From the NCBI GenBank assembly GCA_004555635.1, contig SFHN01000079.1, forward strand, positions 1-6,313: 6,313 nt of DNA, in the 5' to 3' direction. The position numbers and the translations under genes are program-made. The notes beneath the pieces are model-generated. The model had not been told where the DNA came from, did no database searches, and saw nothing but the letters and a program-made list of their open reading frames with translations. Shown here one piece after another: positions 1 through 4,767 of this stretch. The DNA is from [Eubacterium] saphenum. GTDB taxonomy: Bacteria; Bacillota; Clostridia; Oscillospirales; Ruminococcaceae. Position 1 is the stretch's first letter. Each line of letters starts with the position of its first letter.

Positions 1-2
1 CC

Positions 3-134
3 TTCATCATCTACGACAAGGACGTTAAGTACACGATTAAGGACGGCAAGTACGGTCTGTCCAACATCGCGCCGACAATCGTTAAGATGTTCGGTCTGAC
101 AGCACCCGACTGCTGGCAGGAGAGTATGATTTGA
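3..134 (+). CDS. gpmI: C-terminal end of 2,3-bisphosphoglycerate-independent phosphoglycerate mutase (partial)
   Basis: Only the last 43 codons are in the window, in the frame starting at base 3 and ending at TGA 132-134. The fragment begins FIIYDKDVKYTIKDGKYG, continues with LSNIAPTIVKMFGL and ends QESMI. That order is typical of the C-terminus of cofactor-independent phosphoglycerate mutase: a strand leading into a short loop, then a (L)xxIAPTxLxLxGL helix, then a G/E-S-(L/M)-I end. The enzyme interconverts 3- and 2-phosphoglycerate in the cytoplasm during glycolysis and belongs to the alkaline phosphatase superfamily. The metal-binding and catalytic serine residues lie upstream and cannot be checked. 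Other members of the superfamily are possible but fit the IAPT motif less well. A strong terminator follows 22 bases after the stop, so this is the last gene of its transcript. Confidence 0.75.
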   Translation, partial: FIIYDKDVKYTIKDGKYGLSNIAPTIVKMFGLTAPDCWQESMI

Positions 135-156
135 AAATAGAGCCCTAAAAAGCCCT

Positions 157-191
157 AACCCGAGAAGCTTTGTTCTTCTCGGGTTATTTTT
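157..191 (+). terminator. Intrinsic terminator after gpmI
   Basis: A perfect 11-bp stem is formed by bases 157-167 (AACCCGAGAAG) and 175-185 (CTTCTCGGGTT), with a 7-nt loop at 168-174, followed at once by ATTTTT and further T-rich sequence. It ends the upstream transcript and separates it from the sigma-factor unit, which should therefore have its own promoter. Confidence 0.93.
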
Positions 192-250
192 CGTTTTTGC
201 TGTGAGGTTTCGGGGTTGTTTTTCGTGTAATAAGTGAAAGGTTAAATCGG

Positions 251-257
251 AAAGGGG
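251..257 (+). promoter_or_regulatory. Ribosome binding site that decides the GTG start of the sigma factor
   Basis: AAAGGGG lies 7 nt before the GTG at 265. An ATG at 263-265 overlaps this GTG in another frame but does not lead into the sigma-factor reading frame. Ribosome-site spacing plus the downstream frame select GTG. I found no convincing promoter between the terminator at 191 and this site: a TAATAA at 228-233 has no matching -35 at about 17 nt, and no ECF-type -35/-10 pair is evident. Confidence 0.7.
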
Positions 258-264
258 TGACAAT

Positions 265-834
265 GTGGATAAAAAGGACAGCGGCGCAGAGAGCTACCGC
301 CGTTTTCGCGATATGGGCGATGAAAGCGGTCTTGTCGAACTCATACGCGACTACAAGGACGGGCTGATTTTCTACCTGTGCAGTATTGTCGGCAGCATAA
401 GCACCGCCGAGGAGCTTGCGGAGGACACCTTTGTCCTGCTCGGCACAAAGAAGCCGCGCGACAAGGGGACAGGCTCGTTTCGGACATGGCTTTACACAAT
501 CGGGCGCAACGTTGCGATTGATTATCTGCGGCGGCGCTCCAAAAAAGCCGAGGTTTATCTTGACGAGCGTGCGGAGCTTGCTGACGACGAGAAAACGCTT
601 GAAGCGGCATATCTTCGCGAGGAGCAGAAAATCACCGTCCACCGCGCTCTGCGAAAGCTAAAGAGCGAATACCGCGCGGTTTTGTGGCTGATTTACTTCG
701 AGGGATTCAGTAGCAGAGAAGCAGCCGCCGTGATGAAGAAAAGCGTGCACAACATCGAAATGCTTGCCTGCCGCGCACGAAAAGCACTAAAGACGCAGCT
801 AGAGAAGGAGGGCTTTATTTATGAAGAGTTATAA
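265..834 (+). CDS. ECF-type RNA polymerase sigma factor (sigma-70 family)
   Basis: A 189-aa protein with the two-domain layout of extracytoplasmic-function sigma factors. Region 2 spans about residues 24-93 and includes the AEELAEDTF segment (48-56), where region 2.2 contacts the core enzyme, and SFRTWLYTIGRNVAIDYLRR (71-90), the region 2.3/2.4 helix that melts and reads the -10 element. A charged linker (94-121) follows. Region 4 spans about 122-178, with a helix-turn-helix at 149-175 (SSREAAAVMKKS to CRARKAL) that would read the -35. Length is normal for the family. The start is GTG, chosen by the ribosome site AAAGGGG. The gene overlaps the next one by 14 nt, which points to co-expression with it. 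The exact ECF group cannot be assigned by eye. The helix-turn-helix end VHNIEMLACRARKAL differs from the common (T)VKSRLxRARxxL pattern but keeps the RAR core. Confidence 0.93.
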   Translation: MDKKDSGAESYRRFRDMGDESGLVELIRDYKDGLIFYLCSIVGSISTAEELAEDTFVLLGTKKPRDKGTGSFRTWLYTIGRNVAIDYLRRRSKKAEVYLDERAELADDEKTLEAAYLREEQKITVHRALRKLKSEYRAVLWLIYFEGFSSREAAAVMKKSVHNIEMLACRARKALKTQLEKEGFIYEEL

Positions 835-1597
835 CGAAATGGCAGCAGACGTCCTGCACCGAATATATGAGTATGAAGCGGAGCAAAAGCACAGGAGAAA
901 AGCAATAACACGCACGGCAGTGCCGTTTTGCTGCGCGGGACTGGCGGCGATTGTTGGCTTTGGAATATGGCAGGGCAGCAGGCAGAGCGCTCCGCCTGTG
1001 CTGACGGCTGAAAGCCAAGACATTCCCTACTCTGCCGATACTTCCGCGATAAGCAGTGTTCCCGCCGAGAGCGAAGCCGAACCCGCCGAAAACAACTCTG
1101 AACCCGCCGTAAGCAACAAAATTGTCGTTCACCAAATCGATGGCATATCATTGGACAAGCATAACATCTGCCTTCTCGGCGATGATTTCGTGCAGATGGA
1201 TAAGCCCGCGCTGAATGAATACTACGGCACAAACGTTTTCCCGAATGTTCCCAATGACCTTTCCGAATGGACGGACGTTCGTTACGGGATTTACAAGCGG
1301 GACGGCGGCACCGGCGAGGTCTATTGGGACGGCATTGTTATCAACTATTCGAACGAGGACTTTTCGAGGTCTGTCAATGTCGAGGTTAAGAAAGGCAGCC
1401 TGCCGCTGTGCGACTATTATCTCTTCGACCCTGCGGAAGAAAAATCAGTCATTAACGGCGTTGAGGTCGCAATCGGGCAAAGCGCGGAATATTATCTGGC
1501 GCGGTTTATGTTCCGCGATGTCGGCTTTCAGCTTGTTGGCGAGGGGCTTTCGCAGGACGAGTTTGTCGATGTGATAGCTTCTCTGATAACAGCGTAA
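821..1597 (+). CDS. Single-pass membrane protein, probable regulator (anti-sigma-like) of the adjacent ECF sigma factor
   Basis: A 258-aa protein starting at ATG 821, with ribosome site AAGGAGG (805-811) 9 nt upstream inside the end of the sigma gene. Residues 1-30 are a short charged cytoplasmic stretch (HRIYEYEAEQKHRRK). Residues about 32-51 are the only membrane segment. Residues 53-100 are a low-complexity Ser/Ala/Pro/Glu linker. Residues 101-258 form an extracytoplasmic domain rich in aromatic and acidic residues. The C-terminal end, with VGEGLSQDEFVDVIASLI, resembles the end of DUF4367-like domains found in sigma-associated clostridial proteins, but this is a weak visual match. The positive residues before the membrane segment put the N-terminus inside. 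The 14-nt overlap with the sigma gene and the topology suggest an anti-sigma or sensor role. There is no HxxxCxxC zinc anti-sigma motif, and about 30 cytoplasmic residues is short for binding sigma, so the role is inferred from context. Confidence 0.8.
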   Translation: MKSYNEMAADVLHRIYEYEAEQKHRRKAITRTAVPFCCAGLAAIVGFGIWQGSRQSAPPVLTAESQDIPYSADTSAISSVPAESEAEPAENNSEPAVSNKIVVHQIDGISLDKHNICLLGDDFVQMDKPALNEYYGTNVFPNVPNDLSEWTDVRYGIYKRDGGTGEVYWDGIVINYSNEDFSRSVNVEVKKGSLPLCDYYLFDPAEEKSVINGVEVAIGQSAEYYLARFMFRDVGFQLVGEGLSQDEFVDVIASLITA

Positions 1598-1607
1598 TTG
1601 CAAAGAA

Positions 1608-1643
1608 ACAGCGGTTCTCCCGTAAAAACAGGGGAGCCGCTGT
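1608..1643 (+). terminator. Long hairpin after the sigma/membrane-protein operon (atypical terminator)
   Basis: Bases 1608-1620 and 1631-1643 form a 13-bp stem with a 10-nt A-rich loop. Two pairs are G-U in + strand RNA; the same positions would be A-C mismatches in - strand RNA, so the fold favours + transcripts. It starts 11 nt after the stop at 1597, the usual place for a terminator, but no U-run follows (GAATCCACATC). It may terminate poorly, or protect the 3' end of the mRNA. Confidence 0.55.
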
Positions 1644-1675
1644 GAATCCACATCGAGGTTTATTCAAGGGCGAAA

Positions 1676-1737
1676 GGACAAGCCTGCGCTGTTTCGGAAC
1701 ACTTCCGCAAGGCTCGCTGTCCGACGCGAGTTTGTCC
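1676..1737. other. Possible branched (three-way) nucleic-acid fold in the convergent intergenic region
   Basis: GGACAA (1676-1681) pairs with TTGTCC (1732-1737) and encloses two hairpins. The first has the inner stem CGGAA/TTCCG (1695-1699 with 1703-1707, loop CAC), extended by GCCTG/CAAGGC (1682-1686 with 1708-1713, one bulge). The second is TCGC/GCGA (1714-1717 with 1726-1729), with an 8-nt loop. The pairs are short and were found by eye, so chance is possible. No known RNA family is recognised. Together with the flanking hairpins at 1608-1643 and 1758-1789, this accounts for most of the 212-nt gap, in which I see no supported gene. Confidence 0.3.
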
Positions 1738-1750
1738 GTATATTCCGCTG

Positions 1751-1789
1751 CAAAAATCCCTCCCACGGCTGCGATTTGCCGTAGGAGGG
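1751..1789 (-). terminator. Intrinsic terminator of the flavin reductase-ung-PH operon
   Basis: Read on the - strand, bases 1789-1778 (CCCTCCTACGGC) pair with 1769-1758 (GCCGTGGGAGGG) in a 12-bp stem with one U-G wobble and an 8-nt loop, followed by ATTTTTG (1757-1751). On the + strand the wobble becomes a C-A mismatch and no U-run follows, so this works for - strand transcripts. It lies 20 nt after the PH-like gene's stop. Confidence 0.88.
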
Positions 1790-1809
1790 AAAACTGTTTT
1801 ATGGGAATA

Positions 1810-2235
1810 TCAGTCGAAATCGTCGATAACTCCGTTTCCGTCGTGGTCGCATTCCGCAAAACCGCCTATCATATCGCGCCCGCGGACGTAATACTTGTCG
1901 CGCTGCGCCTGCACCGCGTCGTCAAGGATACGCTTTACCTCGCGCGGTCTGCGGACGGAAACAAGCTGCTTTGTTGGCGTATCGGAGTCCTTTGAGAGGA
2001 TTTTCACCGTGCCGCATTTCACAATTCTTTGCAGCAGCGACAGCGAAATCGACTTGTCGTAAACGCGGTAAAGCTCGATTTCGTCTTCTTTGATGTTAAG
2101 CAGACCGACGCGAGTTATCAGCTTTGTGTCGGTGATTATGTAGCGTGTAAGGGAAATCGGCATACCGAGTATGTTTTTCTTTCCCGTCCAGATAACGTTG
2201 CCGTATTCTCTTTTCAGCTTTTCGATATTTGCCAT
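1810..2235 (-). CDS. Small bacterial PH-like (YdbS/bPH-type) protein with a C-terminal EF-hand-type loop
   Basis: A 141-aa protein starting at ATG 2235, with ribosome site AAAGGGG 8 nt upstream. A longer frame to 2277 would overlap ung and lacks this site. Residues about 14-106 look like a bacterial pleckstrin-homology-like domain: WTGKKNILGMPISLTRYIIT, then KLITRVGLLNIKEDEIELYRV, then KCGTVKILSKD and a final helix REVKRILDDAVQAQRD. This is the usual order of 'turn off the membrane, give a local frame, hold strands' seen in bPH_2-type proteins. There is no membrane segment, unlike many family members. The last 12 residues, DHDGNGVIDDFD (130-141), fit an EF-hand loop: D1, D3, N5, G6, I8 and acidic D12. 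No second loop and no following helix exist, so calcium binding is an inference. It is the last gene of the operon, 19 nt after ung. The biological role is unknown. Confidence 0.72.
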   Translation of the reverse strand: MANIEKLKREYGNVIWTGKKNILGMPISLTRYIITDTKLITRVGLLNIKEDEIELYRVYDKSISLSLLQRIVKCGTVKILSKDSDTPTKQLVSVRRPREVKRILDDAVQAQRDKYYVRGRDMIGGFAECDHDGNGVIDDFD

Positions 2236-2254
2236 TGTAAAAACCCCTTTCGTG

Positions 2255-2926
2255 TCAGTCTGAAATTGTCCAGTCAATCGGTGAAATCCCGTTTGCTTTC
2301 AGAAACTCGTTTGTCTTTGAAAAATGACGGCAGCCAAAGAACCCGTTGTACGCCGACAGCGGGCTTGGGTGAGCGCATTCAAGCACAAGGTGCTGCGGTG
2401 ACGTAATCAGCCGCTTTTTCGCGCGCGCATTTCCTCCCCACAGCAGAAAGACAATCGGCTGCTCCCGCTCGTTAAGAAGCTCGATTACGCGGTCGGTGAA
2501 TATCTCCCAGCCCATTCCGCGGTGGCTGTTTGCCTGCCCCTCGCGGACGGTGAGCGCGGTGTTAAGCAGAAGCACGCCGTTTTTCGCCCAGTCGGTGAGC
2601 TGCCCGTGCTTCGGTATCGGCACGCCGAGGTCGGCGTTAAGCTCCTTGAAGATGTTTACAAGCGAGGGCGGCGGCTGAACGCCTTTCTTAACCGAAAAGC
2701 ACATTCCGTGCGCCTGCCCCGCGCCGTGGTAAGGGTCCTGCCCGAGAATTACCGCCTTAACGCTTGCGTATGGCGTTGCGCGAAGCGCGTTGAAGATATC
2801 GCCCATCGGCGGGTAGATGGTGTGCGTGTTGTATTCCGAGATTAAAAACTGCCGCAGCTTCAGGTAGTATTCCTTTTGAAACTCCCCGCGCAGCAGTTCG
2901 TCCCAGTCGTTTCCTATGTTAACCAT
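2255..2926 (-). CDS. ung: Uracil-DNA glycosylase, family 1
   Basis: A 223-aa protein, a normal length for UDG. It removes uracil from DNA, arising from cytosine deamination or dUTP incorporation, and so starts base-excision repair. Family-1 signatures are all visible: the water-activating loop GQDPYHG (62-68) with catalytic Asp64; GQAHGMCFSV with the uracil-stacking Phe77; LLLNTALTV with the uracil-reading Asn122; and HPSPLSAYNGFFGCRHFSKT, with His186 and the DNA-intercalating leucine loop. The ATG at 2926 is chosen because it gives the family's numbering (D64, F77). An upstream ATG at 2989 would add 21 residues and overlap the previous gene by 62 nt. The start lies one base after the stop of the flavin reductase gene (TGA-T-ATG) and has no well-spaced ribosome site (AAAGG is 14 nt away), so translational coupling is likely. 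Confidence 0.97.
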   Translation of the reverse strand: MVNIGNDWDELLRGEFQKEYYLKLRQFLISEYNTHTIYPPMGDIFNALRATPYASVKAVILGQDPYHGAGQAHGMCFSVKKGVQPPPSLVNIFKELNADLGVPIPKHGQLTDWAKNGVLLLNTALTVREGQANSHRGMGWEIFTDRVIELLNEREQPIVFLLWGGNARAKKRLITSPQHLVLECAHPSPLSAYNGFFGCRHFSKTNEFLKANGISPIDWTISD

Positions 2927-2927
2927 A

Positions 2928-3524
2928 TCACTTGCGCTTTCCTTTGTTTTTCGGCATTTTTGCGCGCTTTGGCTTAACCGAGAAGCCAAACGTGCCTATC
3001 TTCTTTCCGAGTGCAAAATATGTTCCGTGGGCGTAAGTCATAAGCCCCGCTTTCTCGATTTTGAGCCTGCCGCGCTCGTCGAGAAGCTCCTTGTCGATGT
3101 TCACCGCAAGTATATCCGCCAAAAACATATCGTGGCTGCCCTGCGGGACTATGTCGTATACCTTGCATTCAAGCGTTATCGGGCTTTGCGCTATCTGTGG
3201 CGCGGAGATGTTTGTGCATTCCTGCGGGACAAGGCGGTTTTTCGCAAGCTTATCCTCGGTTTTACCCGACTTTATGCCGCAGTAGTCAACCTGACGGACA
3301 AAGCTTGACGGCATCATATTGATGACAAACTCGCCGCTTTTCTTGATGATGTCGTAGGAGTGGCGCTCGGGGCGGACGGAGATGTAGGTTCTCGGCGGGT
3401 CGGAGCAGGTTATTCCCGTCCAAGCTATGGTAAGCGCGTTCGGCTTTTCCATCGTCCCGCAGGACACCAGCACCGCGGGCACCGGCGACAGCAGCGTGCC
3501 GCCCTTCCAAGATACTTTTTCCAT
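2928..3524 (-). CDS. Flavin reductase-like (flavoredoxin-type) FMN-binding protein
   Basis: A 198-aa protein starting at ATG 3524, with ribosome site GAGGTG (3537-3532) 7 nt upstream. Residues about 8-180 match the flavin reductase-like split-barrel domain: NALTIAWTGITCSDPPRTYI (29-48), the phosphate/flavin-contacting RPERHSYDII (51-60), GEFVINM (64-70), DYCGIKSGKTEDK (80-92), GSHDMFLADIL (129-139) and YFALGKKIGTFGFSV (169-183). Members bind FMN and transfer electrons to flavins or partner redox proteins in the cytoplasm. The partner and substrate cannot be read here. The protein ends in a strongly basic tail (KPKRAKMPKNKGKRK, 184-198), which might contact nucleic acid or an acidic partner. 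It is the first gene of the - strand operon and shares a divergent promoter region with the FliB-like gene. No functional link with ung is obvious. Confidence 0.9.
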   Translation of the reverse strand: MEKVSWKGGTLLSPVPAVLVSCGTMEKPNALTIAWTGITCSDPPRTYISVRPERHSYDIIKKSGEFVINMMPSSFVRQVDYCGIKSGKTEDKLAKNRLVPQECTNISAPQIAQSPITLECKVYDIVPQGSHDMFLADILAVNIDKELLDERGRLKIEKAGLMTYAHGTYFALGKKIGTFGFSVKPKRAKMPKNKGKRK

Positions 3525-3556
3525 AATATAACACCTCGTAAGATTTCGTTTTCTAC

Positions 3557-3585
3557 ATTGTATCACATTTTCGCTGTTATTGCAA
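3557..3585 (-). promoter_or_regulatory. Promoter of the flavin reductase-ung-PH operon
   Basis: On the - strand, TTGCAA (3585-3580, 4/6 of consensus) is separated by 17 nt from TACAAT (3562-3557, 5/6). A TG one base before the -10 (TGATACAAT) makes an extended -10. The start site would be near 3550, giving a leader of about 26 nt. Confidence 0.8.
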
Positions 3586-3591
3586 GCGTTA

Positions 3592-3620
3592 TTGACATTT
3601 ACTGCGGAGTTTGCTATAAT
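3592..3620 (+). promoter_or_regulatory. Perfect-consensus housekeeping promoter of the FliB-like/ATPase operon
   Basis: TTGACA (3592-3597), a 17-nt spacer and TATAAT (3615-3620), with TGC before the -10 (extended -10). Every core position matches the sigma-A/sigma-70 consensus. The start site is expected near A3627, giving a leader of about 46 nt. Its -35 is only 6 bp from the -35 of the divergent promoter. Confidence 0.93.
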
Positions 3621-3636
3621 CTGTGTAGAATTATGT

Positions 3637-3654
3637 GCGGGGAAACCCGCTTTT
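3637..3654 (+). promoter_or_regulatory. Hairpin with GAAA tetraloop in the leader of the FliB-like gene
   Basis: GCGGG (3637-3641) pairs with CCCGC (3646-3650) around a GAAA tetraloop, followed by TTTT. It begins about 10 nt from the predicted RNA 5' end and stops 3 nt before the ribosome site AAGGAG (3658-3663). It could stabilise the 5' end, act as a weak attenuator, or affect ribosome access. The structure is clear; the function is inferred. Confidence 0.45.
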
Positions 3655-3672
3655 GAAAAGGAGAGAGTGACA

Positions 3673-4755
3673 ATGCTGCTGACAAAGCCCGCGTTTTATG
3701 ACAGCTTTGCCTGTATCGCCGACAAATGCAGCGACAACTGCTGTATCGGCTGGGAAATAGACATCGACGAGGAGGCGCTTTCGCGGTTTGAGGCGGCGGA
3801 GGGCGCTTTCGGTGAAAAGCTTCGCGCCGCGATAAAGTACGGCGGCGAATGCCCGACCTTCGCTAACACGGCGGGGCAGCGCTGCGCCCTGCTTCGGCAG
3901 GACGGCCTGTGCGAGCTTGTGCTGAATATGGGCGAGGACGCGCTGTGCGATATCTGCGCGCTTCACCCGCGCTTTTTTGAATGGTTTAACGACGAGAAGG
4001 AAGCGGGGCTTGGGCTTTGCTGCGAGGAGGTATGCCGCTTGCTTTTCGCAGATACAGAGCCGCTTTCGTTTGTCACCGAACAAATCGACGAGGAAACAGG
4101 CGACGACGTTGACGGCGAGCTTTACCGCCTGCTGAAACAGGCGAGGGAGCAGCTTTTCTCGCTGCTTTCAGACAGAAGCGCGCCGCTTGCGGACAGGCTT
4201 TTGCGCTGCGCCGTGTATACGCGCTTTCTTCAGCAGAGCCTTGACAGAGGGAAAATGCGCCTGCCAAATGCCGAAAAAGCTTTCGCCGAAATAAGCGAAA
4301 CGCGCCGCCTTGAAACGATAGCAGCGCTTCTTCGCTGCCTTGAGGGCGGCGAGCCGATAAACGACGAGTGGACGCAGCGGATACGTTTTCTCTCGCAGAA
4401 TGCCGAGCGGATTTCCGCAGCGCTGCCCGAGTTTCTGCAAAAAAATGCGTTCGGTTTGTGGCAGTATGAGCGCGTCGCGGCGTACAGCGTGTTCCGCTAT
4501 TTTCTAAAGGGAAGCTATGACGGAGAGGTTTTGTCAAAGCTTGGATTTTCCGCTGCGTTTACTGCGGCGCTTTCCGCTATGGATTGTATGACGTGGCTCG
4601 AAAACGGGCGGCTCTCCGAGCGCGACAGGGTAAACAACCTAAAGCTGCTTTCAAAGCAGACGGAGTATTCCGACGAGGTCATCGAGGAAATCTGCGGAGC
4701 GGTGCTTTCCGAGGAGCTTTCCGCCGAGAGGCTCGCTGAGTGCCTAGCTTATTGA
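3673..4755 (+). CDS. FliB-like flagellin lysine-N-methylase family protein
   Basis: A 360-aa protein starting at ATG 3673, 9 nt after the ribosome site AAGGAG. The frame stays open upstream to a TTG at 3580, but that lies inside the promoter and is rejected. The N-terminal third matches the FliB family: KPAFYDSFACIADKCSDNCC (5-24), GWEIDID (26-32), RCALLRQDGLCEL (70-82), NMGEDALCDICALHPRFFEW (85-104) and GLGLCCEEVCRLL (112-124). Twelve cysteines lie in the first 121 residues (14, 19, 23, 24, 60, 71, 80, 92, 95, 116, 117, 121), consistent with a metal or Fe-S site. The rest (about 130-360) is helical and less conserved. In Salmonella, FliB methylates lysines of flagellin. Homologues occur in clostridia, and no flagellar gene is present here, so the substrate is unknown. 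An ATPase gene follows 12 nt later in the same operon. Confidence 0.88.
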   Translation: MLLTKPAFYDSFACIADKCSDNCCIGWEIDIDEEALSRFEAAEGAFGEKLRAAIKYGGECPTFANTAGQRCALLRQDGLCELVLNMGEDALCDICALHPRFFEWFNDEKEAGLGLCCEEVCRLLFADTEPLSFVTEQIDEETGDDVDGELYRLLKQAREQLFSLLSDRSAPLADRLLRCAVYTRFLQQSLDRGKMRLPNAEKAFAEISETRRLETIAALLRCLEGGEPINDEWTQRIRFLSQNAERISAALPEFLQKNAFGLWQYERVAAYSVFRYFLKGSYDGEVLSKLGFSAAFTAALSAMDCMTWLENGRLSERDRVNNLKLLSKQTEYSDEVIEEICGAVLSEELSAERLAECLAY

Positions 4756-4767
4756 AAAGGAGCGCGT

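Noticed and set aside
141..158. Direct repeat AGCCCTAA twice, 10 bases apart
   Set aside because: Only 8 bases long, in a short spacer before a terminator; no sign of an attachment site or mobile element.
228..233. TAATAA as -10 of a sigma-operon promoter
   Set aside because: No acceptable -35 lies 16-18 nt upstream (the nearest TTGCTG is 25 nt away), and no ECF-type pair was convincing.
184..642. Long - strand open frame (152 codons) opposite the sigma factor
   Set aside because: It runs antisense through the conserved sigma region 2 and the terminator, has no ribosome site, and its peptide is not family-like; it is a by-product of GC-rich codon use on the + strand.
1642..1995. + strand open frame (117 codons) across the intergenic gap and the end of the PH-like gene
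   Set aside because: It starts inside a hairpin, has no ribosome site, crosses the terminator and runs antisense to a better-supported gene. The same holds for the - strand frame 1506-1859.
2255..2989. Longer form of ung starting at 2989
   Set aside because: It would add 21 unmatched residues overlapping the flavin reductase gene; the ATG at 2926 gives the standard UDG length and residue numbering.
3580..3672. Upstream TTG start for the FliB-like gene
   Set aside because: This stretch contains the -35 and -10 of its own promoter; ATG 3673 has a good ribosome site and matches the family N-terminus.
4073..4537. - strand open frame (154 codons) inside the FliB-like gene
   Set aside because: Low-complexity Arg/Ala/Ser-rich translation typical of an antisense shadow of a GC-rich gene; no ribosome site or promoter.
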